The translations under genes and the position numbers were made by a program. The notes under the pieces are model-generated. The model had not been told where the DNA came from and did not search any database. It worked only from the letters and a program-made list of their open reading frames with translations. Below, one piece after another: positions 24,169-31,884 of a stretch of 64,000 nucleotides of DNA. The stretch lies in the NCBI GenBank assembly GCA_964482225.1, contig CAYZWT010000002.1, positions 1 through 64,000 on the forward strand, given 5' to 3'. The DNA is from UBA1429 sp964482225. GTDB lineage: Bacteria > Chloroflexota > Anaerolineae > UBA1429. How positions within the stretch are numbered: position 1 is the stretch's first letter; each line of letters begins with the position of its first letter.

Positions 24169-24928
24169 GCCCGAACGCTTACAGAAGGTTATGGCCCAGG
24201 CGGGGGTAGCCTCGCGCCGCAAGTGCGAGGCGCTGATCGCCGCCGGGCGCGTGCGGGTCAACGGCGCCATCGCCGAGCTGGGCCAGCGGGTGCGCGCCGG
24301 CGTGGATCGCATCGTTGTGGATGGCGCGCCCCTGGGCGAGGCCGAGGCGCCCGCCCACTATCTCCTCTACAAGCCCGTGAGCTATCTCTCTACCGTCAGC
24401 GACCCCCACGGCGAAAGGCTGGCCGTGGACCTGGTCCCCGGCGAGCGGCGCCTCTATCCCGTGGGGCGGTTGGACCGCGATAGCGAGGGCCTGCTGCTGT
24501 TCACCAACGATGGTGAGCTGGCCCTGCGCCTGACCCACCCGCGCTATGAGCACGCCAAAGAGTATCGCGTTCTGATTCGCGGCGAGCTATCGCCCGAACA
24601 GGAGCGACGCCTGGACGAGGGCATGGCCCTGGGTGACGAGGAGCGCCCCGCCCATGCCCAGCTCAAGCGCCTGGGGGACGGGTGGGCCTGGCGCGGCGAG
24701 CCCCTGCCCTCCGGCGCGCGCTGGATCGGCCTGGTGCTGCGCGAGGGGCGCAAGCGCCAGATCCGCGAGATGCTGCGGGCCCTGGGCGTTCCCGTGTTGC
24801 GCCTGATCCGCGTGGGCATGGGCATGCTGGCCCTGGGCGATCTCGAGCCCGGCCAGGGGCGCTGGCTCGACGATGCCGAGGTGGACGCGCTGCGCCGCGC
24901 CGTCGGGCTGGAGGTGGATGCCAAGTGA
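24158..24928 (+). CDS. rluB: Ribosomal large-subunit pseudouridine synthase (RsuA/RluB family)
   Basis: Isomerises a specific uridine of rRNA. It has 256 residues. An S4 RNA-binding domain (LQKVMAQAGVASRRKCEALI through VRVNGAIAELG) occupies about 7-65. A catalytic domain follows with the family motif GRLDRDSEGLLLFTND, the Asp of RLD being the nucleophile, and GRKRQIREML near the end. RluB is the best match, but RsuA/RluE/RluF share these motifs. In many bacteria it sits next to a PBP gene and cmk, as here. It overlaps the upstream gene and precedes cmk by 10 bases. Confidence 0.88.
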   Translation: MHTEPERLQKVMAQAGVASRRKCEALIAAGRVRVNGAIAELGQRVRAGVDRIVVDGAPLGEAEAPAHYLLYKPVSYLSTVSDPHGERLAVDLVPGERRLYPVGRLDRDSEGLLLFTNDGELALRLTHPRYEHAKEYRVLIRGELSPEQERRLDEGMALGDEERPAHAQLKRLGDGWAWRGEPLPSGARWIGLVLREGRKRQIREMLRALGVPVLRLIRVGMGMLALGDLEPGQGRWLDDAEVDALRRAVGLEVDAK

Positions 24929-24938
24929 AAGGAGACCC

Positions 24939-25643
24939 GTGCGCCTGATCACCATCGCCGTGGATGGCCCGGCCGCCTCGGGCAAGAGCACCATCGGCCA
25001 GTTGCTGGCCGGGGAGTTGGGCTATCTCTATTTCGATACCGGCGTCATGTACCGGGCCGTGGCCTGGGCCGCGTTGGAGCGGGGCATCCCCATCGAGGAC
25101 GAGGCTCGGGTGAGCCAGTTGGCCCGCGAGTTGGAGATCTGCGTCGAACCGCCTACGGAGGACGACGGACGCCAGAACACCATCCTGGCCGATGGCGTTG
25201 ATATCACCTGGCAGATCCGTGAGCCGGCTGTGAACCATGCCGTCTCGCCGGTGGCGACCTATCCCGGCGTACGCACTGCCCTGGTGGCCCAGCAGCGCCG
25301 CATCGGCGCTCAGGGCGGCATCGTCATGGTGGGGCGGGATATCGGTACGGTCGTGCTGCCCGAGGCCGAATGCAAGGTCTATCTGGACGCCAGTCTATTG
25401 GTGCGCGCCCAGCGGCGCCATCTCGAGGCGACCCGGCGCGGCGCGACGCGCTCGCTGGAGGAAGAGATCGCCGAGATCCGCCGCCGCGACGAAATAGACA
25501 GCTCCCGCGCCACAGCGCCCCTGACCCAGGCGCCCGATGCGTTCTACCTGGACACCTCCGAGCTGGGCATCCAGGAGGTGGTGCAGCGCATCCTGGTCGA
25601 GGTGCGACGCGTGGCGGGCGGGCGCGACGATGGCTGCTGCTGA
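24939..25643 (+). CDS. cmk: Cytidylate kinase
   Basis: Phosphorylates CMP and dCMP with ATP. It has 234 residues. P-loop GPAASGKST, DTGVMYRAVAW, GRDIGTVVLPEA and the RRRDEIDSSRATAPL block are all family signatures. The start is GTG at 24939, five bases after AAAGGAG. The longer open frame begins inside rluB and is not needed. Translation overlaps the next gene by 14 bases. Confidence 0.94.
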   Translation: MRLITIAVDGPAASGKSTIGQLLAGELGYLYFDTGVMYRAVAWAALERGIPIEDEARVSQLARELEICVEPPTEDDGRQNTILADGVDITWQIREPAVNHAVSPVATYPGVRTALVAQQRRIGAQGGIVMVGRDIGTVVLPEAECKVYLDASLLVRAQRRHLEATRRGATRSLEEEIAEIRRRDEIDSSRATAPLTQAPDAFYLDTSELGIQEVVQRILVEVRRVAGGRDDGCC

Positions 25644-26982
25644 GCTGGGCGGGCTGGTGGCCGCCGTCGAGCCGGGCGGCCTGGCCGATGAGGTGGGCAT
25701 CGAGCCCGGCGACTGCCTGCTCTCCATCAACGGCCATCCCCTGCGCGACGAGATTGACGTGCGTTACTATGGGGCCGAGGAAGAGCTGACCCTGGTCGTG
25801 TTGCGCGAGGGCCAGCGCCACACCATCGAGATCGAGCGCGACTATGACGAGCCCCTGGGGATCGCCTTTGCCGCGCCCCTGTTCGATGGGATCCGCGAGT
25901 GCGCCAATCTTTGTCCCTTTTGCTTTGTGGCCCAGATGCCTGCACGTGGCGCGGGATTGCGTCGCTCCCTCTATGTGCGCGATGACGACTATCGCCTCTC
26001 GTTCCTGCAGGGCAGCTATGTCACGCTGACGAACCTGGACGAGGCGGATTGGCGGCGCATCGGCGAGCAACGGCTGAGCCCGCTCTACGTCTCGGTGCAC
26101 GCCACGGACCTGGATGCGCGCCGCAGGCTGCTGGGCAACCCCAACGCCCCTGACGTATTGGCCCAGCTCGCGCGCCTGGGCGAACTGGGGATCAGCGTGC
26201 ACGCCCAGGTCGTCATTGTCCCCGGCATGAACGATGGCGCCATCCTGGCCGAGACCGTCGAGCAACTGTTGGCTCTCTGGCCCACGGTGCAGACCCTGGC
26301 CCTGGTGCCCGTGGGCCTGACCCGCCACTGCCGCCGTCCCCTGACGCGCCTGACGCCCGCGCAGGCGCGGGCCGCGCTGGCCCTGGCGAACGGGCGCCGC
26401 CCGGAGATCGTCGCGGCCACCGGCACAACCTGGCTCTACCCCTCGGACGAGCTCTACCTGCTGGCCGGGCGCCAGGTACCCCCGGCAGCGTTCTACCAGG
26501 ATGACGCCCAGCGCGAGAACGGTGTGGGCCTGGTGCGCGAACTGCTGGACGATTGGGCGCGGACCCGGCGCAGAGCGGCCCGCAACGGCGCGCCCGCGCG
26601 GAAAAGCGGTTTGCGGGCCACGCTGGTCTGTGGTACGCTCATCGCGCCGGTGTTGGAGCCCTTGGCCCGCGAGGCTGGCGCGCTGGCCGGCGCCGAGCTG
26701 ACGCTCCTGCCGGTGGAGAACGGGCTGTTCGGCCCCAGCGTAACCGTCTCCGGTCTGCTATCTGGCGCCGACGTGTTGGCGGCTCTGGGTGGCCGCGACC
26801 TGGGCGACCTGGTGTGCATCCCGCGCGCCATGCTGGACGAGGCCGGGGAGCGCACTCTGGACGATCTGACGCTGGCCGTGTTGGTGGAACGCCTGGGCAG
26901 GCCGGTGGCGCCCGTGGCGACCATGGGCGACGTACTGGCGGCCCTGGACGAGGCGGCTACAGGAGGTGAACCAACGCACTGA
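25630..26982 (+). CDS. DUF512 protein: PDZ, radical SAM-like and DUF512 domains
   Basis: A 450-residue protein of a widespread, uncharacterised family. An N-terminal PDZ domain (VAAVEPGGLADEVGIEPGD through INGHP) is followed by CANLCPFCF. That is a CxxxCxxC cluster motif like that of radical SAM enzymes. The barrel core has YVSVHATDLDARRRLLGN, and the C-terminal DUF512 part includes PVENGLFGPSVTVSGLL. It likely binds a 4Fe-4S cluster and SAM; the substrate is unknown. The ATG at 25630 lies inside the end of cmk. The glmS ribozyme begins only about 22 bases after its stop, leaving no room for a separate promoter. Confidence 0.88.
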   Translation: MAAAELGGLVAAVEPGGLADEVGIEPGDCLLSINGHPLRDEIDVRYYGAEEELTLVVLREGQRHTIEIERDYDEPLGIAFAAPLFDGIRECANLCPFCFVAQMPARGAGLRRSLYVRDDDYRLSFLQGSYVTLTNLDEADWRRIGEQRLSPLYVSVHATDLDARRRLLGNPNAPDVLAQLARLGELGISVHAQVVIVPGMNDGAILAETVEQLLALWPTVQTLALVPVGLTRHCRRPLTRLTPAQARAALALANGRRPEIVAATGTTWLYPSDELYLLAGRQVPPAAFYQDDAQRENGVGLVRELLDDWARTRRRAARNGAPARKSGLRATLVCGTLIAPVLEPLAREAGALAGAELTLLPVENGLFGPSVTVSGLLSGADVLAALGGRDLGDLVCIPRAMLDEAGERTLDDLTLAVLVERLGRPVAPVATMGDVLAALDEAATGGEPTH

Positions 26983-27004
26983 GCGAGCGCGACGGAGGGA
27001 AACA

Positions 27005-27275
27005 GCGCATGGACTGCGAGAGAGCGCGTGCGGCGCGGAGCGTAGCGTGGGGAACGGCGTCTGGCTGACGGCCGGAATCGGCCCTCGCGCGCTCTCTTGA
27101 ACGCAGTTGACGAGGATGGGGTTGCCCGTAGCGATACGGGCCTAACCCGGCAGCCGCCGGGGAACATCGAAAGATCAGCGGAAGCCCCCAGGGTACGCCA
27201 CACCCTGCATTTGCCCTCCTTGTACAAGGCCTGCCGCAAAACCGACGGGCGACCGCCGGCGCAGAACGCAGGTCG
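27005..27275 (+). ncRNA. glmS ribozyme (GlcN6P-activated self-cleaving riboswitch)
   Basis: Core segments of the glmS ribozyme appear in order. The cleavage site is A27004|G27005 in CAGCGC. A P1 5' strand GACTGCG at 27012-27018 pairs with CGCAGT around 27103. The catalytic core GTTGACGAGGATGGGGTT lies at 27106-27123, followed by ATCGAAAGATCAGCGGAAGC from 27166. P3/P4 contain CGCAAAACC, GGGCGACC and GGCGCAGAACGCAGG up to 27272. Product GlcN6P acts as the cleavage cofactor, and cleaved mRNA is degraded. Two hairpins (27124-27165) are inserted between the core strand and ATCGA. The glmS gene starts about 135 bases downstream. Confidence 0.93.
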
Positions 27276-27408
27276 GTGGCCGACGCAAGCTGGCTGCATG
27301 CAGCCGGGCTGTGTCGCAGCATCTTTTGCCAGCAGCGCCCCAAGGTTTTCGCGGTGCGCGCTTGCCTGGCATACCATGTTTGCCATACCCCAACAAGGAG
27401 GGACTCTC

Positions 27409-29253
27409 ATGTGTGGTATCGTAGGCTATATCGGGCCGCGCGCAGCCGCCGACATTGTCATCGAGGGACTGGAGCGCCTGGAATATCGCGGCTATGACTC
27501 GGCGGGGATCGCCGTGCTGAACGACAACGGCATCGAGCGGCGCCGCAGCGTGGGCAAGATCCGCAACCTGGCGGAACAGGTGGCCGCCAGCCCCTTGGTG
27601 GGCGGCATCGGCATGGGCCACACCCGCTGGGCCACCCACGGCGCCGTCACCGAGGACAACACCCACCCCCACACCGATGGCGACGAGATCATTGCCGTGG
27701 TGCAGAACGGCATCGTCGAGAACTATCGCGCCCTCAAGGCCGCGCTAGAGGCAGAGGGGGTCGCTTTCCGCTCGCAGACCGATACCGAGGTGATCGCCCA
27801 TCTGATCGCCCGCCACTATCAACAGGGGGCGCGTCCCTTGCCCGACGCCGTGCGGTTGGCCCTGGCCGAGCTGGAGGGCCCCAGCGCCATCGTGGCCATG
27901 AGCCGCCTGGAGCCCGGCCTGCTGGTGGCCGGGCGCATGGGCCATGCAGGGGCTGTGGTCATCGGCCTGGGCGAGGGCGAGAACCTGATCGCCTCGGACA
28001 CCCTGGCCCTGATGGCCCATACCCGGCGCGTGCTCTATCTGGAGCATGGCGAGGTGGCCGCCGTCACCGCCCAGGACGTTGCCGTGTGCGATCTGGCGGG
28101 CCATCCAGTGGAGAAACCCGTGGCCGCCCTTTCGGGCGACCCCGTGCTGGCCGCCAAGCAGGGCTATCGCCATTTCATGCTCAAAGAGATCTATGAGCAG
28201 CCCCAATCCCTCACCGACGCCATTCGGGGCCGCGTGGACCTGGCTAGTGACCAGGTGATCCTGCCCGACCTGCGCGGGATGGAGCCGGTCTTTCCACACC
28301 TGCGACGGCTGCACGCGGTGGCCTGCGGCACCGCCTGGCACGCCTGCCTGCTGGCCAAGTTCATGATCGAGGACCTGGCGCGCCTGCCCGTCGAGGTGGA
28401 TTACGGCTCCGAGTTCCGCTACCGCAACCCCCTGCTAGAGCCGGGCAGCGTGGTGCTGGTCATCACCCAGTCGGGCGAGACGGTGGATACCCTGGCGGCG
28501 ATGGAGGCGGCCCGCGAGCGGGGCATGCAGTCCATCGCCCTGGTGAACGTGGCGGGCAGCCAGGCGGCGCGCCTGGCCGACGGCGTGATCCCGCTGAACG
28601 CGGGCATCGAGATCGGCGTTGCCTCTACCAAGGCGTTCACCTCGCAGGTGCTGGCCTCGTTCCTGCTGGGCATCTACCTGGGGGCGCGCCGGGGGGTGCT
28701 GGCGCGGGAGCGCCGCGCCGAGCTGCTGGCCGAGGTGGGGCGCCTGCCCAGCCTGGTGGGCAAGCTGCTGGCCAACGGCTCTGACTATGAGGCCATCGCC
28801 CGCCGGTACATGCACTGCGACAATTTCCTCTATCTCGGCCGGGGGATGAACTATCCCATCGCGCTGGAGGGGGCCCTCAAGCTCAAAGAGATCTCGTACA
28901 TCCACGCCGAGGGCTATCCGGCGGGCGAGATGAAGCATGGCCCTATCGCCCTGATTGACGAAACCATGCCCGTGGTGGCCATCTGTCCCGACGACCGGGT
29001 GCGCACCAAGATGCTGAGCAACATCGAGCAGGTGCGGGCGCGCGGCGGGCGGGTGATCGCCGTCGCCACCGAGGGCGACCACGAGGTGGCCGACAAGGCC
29101 GATGACGTGATCTGGATCCCCGCCGCCGGGCCCTATATGACGCCCCTGCTGGCCGTGGTGCCGCTGCAACTGCTGGCCTACCACATCGCCGTGCTACGCG
29201 GCTGTGACGTGGATCAGCCCCGCAACCTGGCCAAGAGCGTGACGGTAGAGTAG
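27409..29253 (+). CDS. glmS: Glutamine--fructose-6-phosphate aminotransferase (isomerizing)
   Basis: Makes glucosamine-6-phosphate from fructose-6-phosphate and glutamine, the entry to UDP-GlcNAc and the cell wall. It has 614 residues. The N-terminal Ntn-type glutaminase begins MCGIVGYIG, whose Cys becomes the catalytic residue 1. GHTRWATHG and NGIVENY follow, then two SIS sugar-isomerase domains (from about 290 and 460) with ITQSGETVDTLAAM. The C-terminus is DQPRNLAKSVTVE. The frame extends upstream through the ribozyme, but AAGGAGGG at 27395-27402 and the required Cys position fix the start. Product feedback acts through the ribozyme. Confidence 0.97.
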   Translation: MCGIVGYIGPRAAADIVIEGLERLEYRGYDSAGIAVLNDNGIERRRSVGKIRNLAEQVAASPLVGGIGMGHTRWATHGAVTEDNTHPHTDGDEIIAVVQNGIVENYRALKAALEAEGVAFRSQTDTEVIAHLIARHYQQGARPLPDAVRLALAELEGPSAIVAMSRLEPGLLVAGRMGHAGAVVIGLGEGENLIASDTLALMAHTRRVLYLEHGEVAAVTAQDVAVCDLAGHPVEKPVAALSGDPVLAAKQGYRHFMLKEIYEQPQSLTDAIRGRVDLASDQVILPDLRGMEPVFPHLRRLHAVACGTAWHACLLAKFMIEDLARLPVEVDYGSEFRYRNPLLEPGSVVLVITQSGETVDTLAAMEAARERGMQSIALVNVAGSQAARLADGVIPLNAGIEIGVASTKAFTSQVLASFLLGIYLGARRGVLARERRAELLAEVGRLPSLVGKLLANGSDYEAIARRYMHCDNFLYLGRGMNYPIALEGALKLKEISYIHAEGYPAGEMKHGPIALIDETMPVVAICPDDRVRTKMLSNIEQVRARGGRVIAVATEGDHEVADKADDVIWIPAAGPYMTPLLAVVPLQLLAYHIAVLRGCDVDQPRNLAKSVTVE

Positions 29254-29273
29254 GGGGCAGGACGTTCGCCCAT

Positions 29274-29311
29274 GCCGTAGGCACGTTCGAACGTTCGAAC
29301 GTGTCTACGGC
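29274..29311. terminator. Bidirectional palindromic terminator between glmS and the YvcK-mutase gene
   Basis: The 38 bases are an almost perfect palindrome. Outer arms GCCGTAG (29274-29280) and CTACGGC (29305-29311) flank a G-U pair and a perfect 22-base palindrome made of repeated CGTTCGAA units. It serves the convergent ends of both genes; no T-run. Confidence 0.7.
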
Positions 29312-29315
29312 AACA

Positions 29316-31586
29316 CTAGAACGCCTCCACCTCGGGCAGGTGGCGGGCCAGCTCCTCGCGGAGCGCGACTTTCATGGCCTCCATTCGGCCCTGGTCGGTG
29401 GCCTCAAAGCGCAACGAGAGCTTGGGGCTTGTGTTCGAGGCGCGGATCAGGGCCCACTCGCGCTCGCCGAAATAGATGCGCGCGCCGTCAATGTCAATCA
29501 CCCGCAGGCGGCTGGCAAAGGCGTCGCGCACATGCTCCACCACCTCTTCCTTGAGATAGTCAGGGCAGTTGATCCGCAGCTCGGGCGAGCTGACATAACG
29601 TGGCAGTCCATCCATCAAGTCGGCGATGATCTGAGTCAGGGGCGCCCCGGCCCGGTCCATATAGGCCAGCAGCAGGGCGGCGGCATAGAGGGCGTCATCG
29701 AACTCGAACGGCGGGTCGTTGAAAAAGATGTGCCCGCTCAACTCGCCGCCGATGACGGCGCGCTCCTGGTGCATACGGGGCAGGATCGAGGTGTTGCCAC
29801 AGCGCGACATGATCGGGATGCCGCCATACTTGCGCACCCCGTCGAACAGCATCTCGGAGCAACGCACCTCGAATACAGCCTTGCCCGGCCCCTGGCGCAG
29901 CGCCTCGCGGGCATAGAGCAGCAGGTAGACATCGGGCGGCACGATCTGCCCCCTTTCGTCCACGATCCCGATCCGGTCGCCGTCGCCATCAAAGGCGATG
30001 CCCAGGTCGCAGCCCTGCTCCACCACCACCCGCGCCAGATCGGCCAGGTTCTCGGCCTCGCTGGGGTCCGGCGCATGGGCAGGAAAGGTGCCATCGGGCT
30101 CGCAATAGAGGGGCACGGCCTGGCAGCCCAGCTCGCGCAGCAGCCGCAGGGCCAGCGGCCCGTTCACCCCGTGCCCGGCGTCAACGGCGACCTTGAAGGG
30201 GCGGCTGAGCTCCACTTTGTGCAGCAGGCAGTTCAGGTAGGGATAGACCACGTCACGGGCGATATGGTGGCCCTGGCCGCTGGCAAAGGCGCCGCTGGCG
30301 ATCAGGCGTTCCACCTTTTGCAGCTCGGCGCCCGCCAGCGGCTCCATGCCCACCTGGAGCTTGAGCCCATTGAACTCGGCGGGGTTGTGGCTGGCGGTCA
30401 CCTGGATGGCCCCATCCACCCAAAAGTGGTTGACGGCGAAACTGGTCAACGGGGTGGGCACCTGTCCGATATCCAGCACCTCGCAGCCGGAGGCGGTCAG
30501 GCCACGGATGGCGGCCTGGCTAAAGGGACCGGAACTGGGCCGGGCATCGTGGCCGACGACGATCTGGCGCCGGCCGGTGCGCCGCTGCATGTAGGTGCCA
30601 AAGGCGCGCCCCATGGTCTCCAACACCGAGTTGGTTAGCTCGGCGCCAACGATGCCGCGAATGTCGTACTCGCGAAAGATGGCGCGGCTCACCGAGAGCT
30701 GCTTTTGCAGGGCGAAATCGTGCAGCAGGGCGCGCAGGGCATCGCCCAGCTTGGCAGGATCGTGGCGCACCACCAGGCGGCGCTCGCCGGTGAGCGGGTC
30801 ATCCTGTAGCACCTCGGCGGCCAGGTCGCGCAACACCAGGATCGCCCCCTCCACCAGCGCCATCTCCTGGGCCGTATCGGGGAACACGGCCACCTGCGAG
30901 CCGTCGTTCACCACCAGTTGCGAGGCCACCAGGTCGGCGGCGCTGTCGCGGTAGCGTTGCAGCACCTCGGGGCTGATGGCGCCCTCGTGGTGGGCTAGCA
31001 CATAGTCAAAGCGCAGGCCGCAGTGCTGCTGGATGGTGCGCACATGGTCGGCCACGGAATAGCCCTCGGTCTGGTTGGGCTGGGTCATCAGGTTGCAGAC
31101 AAAGATCTTGCGGGCGGCGCTCTGGCGTACCGCCTGGTTGATCTCCTTGATCAGCAGCGAGGGGATCAGGTTGGTAAAGAGCGATCCGGGCCCGATGACG
31201 ATGGCGTCGGCCCTGGCCAGGGCCGCCAGCACCTCGGGGGTGGGGCGGAAATCGGTTGAGGGGCGCCCCATCACCTCAGAGACCAGGAATACGCGACGGA
31301 TGGTGCAGCCCGCGCGCCCCTGGGTGATGGCCGTCTCGCCCACCAGTTGCGCGCCGTCGCTCAGCTCGGCGCAAACCTCCACGCGGTCTAGCGTTGGTAT
31401 TAGCACCTCGTCGGCGCTGGCTCCGATGGAAGAGTGCAACTGGGCAAAGGCTGCCCCGGCGTTGGCCGGCGGCACGACGCCGGTCACATCCCAGGGGGCA
31501 TCGCGATAGGCAGAGACGAGCATCTCCAGGCCCTGGGTGCCGGCAAAGGCCACCACCTGGGCGCGGTCATCGGGAGCTGTGGACAT
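29316..31586 (-). CDS. Fusion of a shortened YvcK/GlmR (CofD-like) domain to phosphomannomutase/phosphoglucomutase
   Basis: A 756-residue fusion. Residues about 10-290 are YvcK-like, with IRRVFL, DAIVIGPGSLFTNLIP and FVCNLMTQPNQTEGYS, then ADHVRTIQQHCG. Against full YvcK about 75 residues are missing after the first strand, including the GD-I-R-N and H-S-x-G-N-L-L-L segments. The GGGTG loop has become AGTQG. Residues about 305-756 are an alpha-D-phosphohexomutase: catalytic serine in VTASHNP, metal loop DGDGDR, sugar loop GGELSGH and phosphate loop RASNTSPKLSLR. These are all intact and of PMM/PGM rather than GlmM type. B. subtilis YvcK (GlmR) controls GlmS and gluconeogenic growth, so a regulatory domain tied to the mutase is likely (inference). 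GGAGG precedes the ATG. It is convergent with glmS. Confidence 0.9.
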   Translation of the reverse strand: MSTAPDDRAQVVAFAGTQGLEMLVSAYRDAPWDVTGVVPPANAGAAFAQLHSSIGASADEVLIPTLDRVEVCAELSDGAQLVGETAITQGRAGCTIRRVFLVSEVMGRPSTDFRPTPEVLAALARADAIVIGPGSLFTNLIPSLLIKEINQAVRQSAARKIFVCNLMTQPNQTEGYSVADHVRTIQQHCGLRFDYVLAHHEGAISPEVLQRYRDSAADLVASQLVVNDGSQVAVFPDTAQEMALVEGAILVLRDLAAEVLQDDPLTGERRLVVRHDPAKLGDALRALLHDFALQKQLSVSRAIFREYDIRGIVGAELTNSVLETMGRAFGTYMQRRTGRRQIVVGHDARPSSGPFSQAAIRGLTASGCEVLDIGQVPTPLTSFAVNHFWVDGAIQVTASHNPAEFNGLKLQVGMEPLAGAELQKVERLIASGAFASGQGHHIARDVVYPYLNCLLHKVELSRPFKVAVDAGHGVNGPLALRLLRELGCQAVPLYCEPDGTFPAHAPDPSEAENLADLARVVVEQGCDLGIAFDGDGDRIGIVDERGQIVPPDVYLLLYAREALRQGPGKAVFEVRCSEMLFDGVRKYGGIPIMSRCGNTSILPRMHQERAVIGGELSGHIFFNDPPFEFDDALYAAALLLAYMDRAGAPLTQIIADLMDGLPRYVSSPELRINCPDYLKEEVVEHVRDAFASRLRVIDIDGARIYFGEREWALIRASNTSPKLSLRFEATDQGRMEAMKVALREELARHLPEVEAF

Positions 31587-31634
31587 GAGAGCCTCCAAGA
31601 TTGCCGAGCGGGCTCAGGGGCTTGCGCGCGGGCA

Positions 31635-31643
31635 ATAGTATCA
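31635..31643 (-). promoter_or_regulatory. Extended -10 promoter for the YvcK-mutase fusion
   Basis: Minus-strand TGA-TACTAT is an extended -10; no convincing -35. Predicted start near 31628 gives a leader of about 42 bases. Confidence 0.45.
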
Positions 31644-31686
31644 GTGCAGGGACAGGATGCGGGCCCGAGGGGCGCCAGAGCGCACG

Positions 31687-31725
31687 GAGCGGCCACCTAG
31701 CCGGAGCACGCTCGCGTGGCCGCTC
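31687..31725. repeat. 10-bp inverted repeat between divergent genes
   Basis: GAGCGGCCAC (31687-31696) and GTGGCCGCTC (31716-31725) are perfect complements 19 bases apart. They lie between the promoters of the mutase fusion and the AOR gene, so an operator is possible. Confidence 0.4.
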
Positions 31726-31796
31726 ACGCTAGAGTCGGCCAGACTATAGCACGCGCCGAAAGCGCCGTCAATCCTGGATGCACGGCTGCACGGCGC

Positions 31797-31826
31797 TTGA
31801 CACTTGCTGGCGTCTTGGGCTACCAT
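31797..31826 (+). promoter_or_regulatory. Promoter for the first aldehyde oxidoreductase
   Basis: TTGACA (31797-31802), 18-bp spacer, TACCAT (31821-31826). Leader about 52 bases. Confidence 0.75.
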
Positions 31827-31884
31827 AGCGCCGTTGGAGAGGAAATCGGGCCGTGGACGGCCCGACCAGAAGGAGGCTAACGAT

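Noticed and set aside
27097..27408. N-terminal extension of glmS
   Set aside because: It would translate the ribozyme; GlmS needs Cys as its first residue after Met, and the ribosome site is at 27395.
26983..27408. tRNA or second T-box before glmS
   Set aside because: No cloverleaf or T-box bulge; all conserved segments fit the glmS ribozyme.
29301..30638. 445-codon frame opposite the mutase fusion
   Set aside because: Shadow of the phosphohexomutase coding strand.
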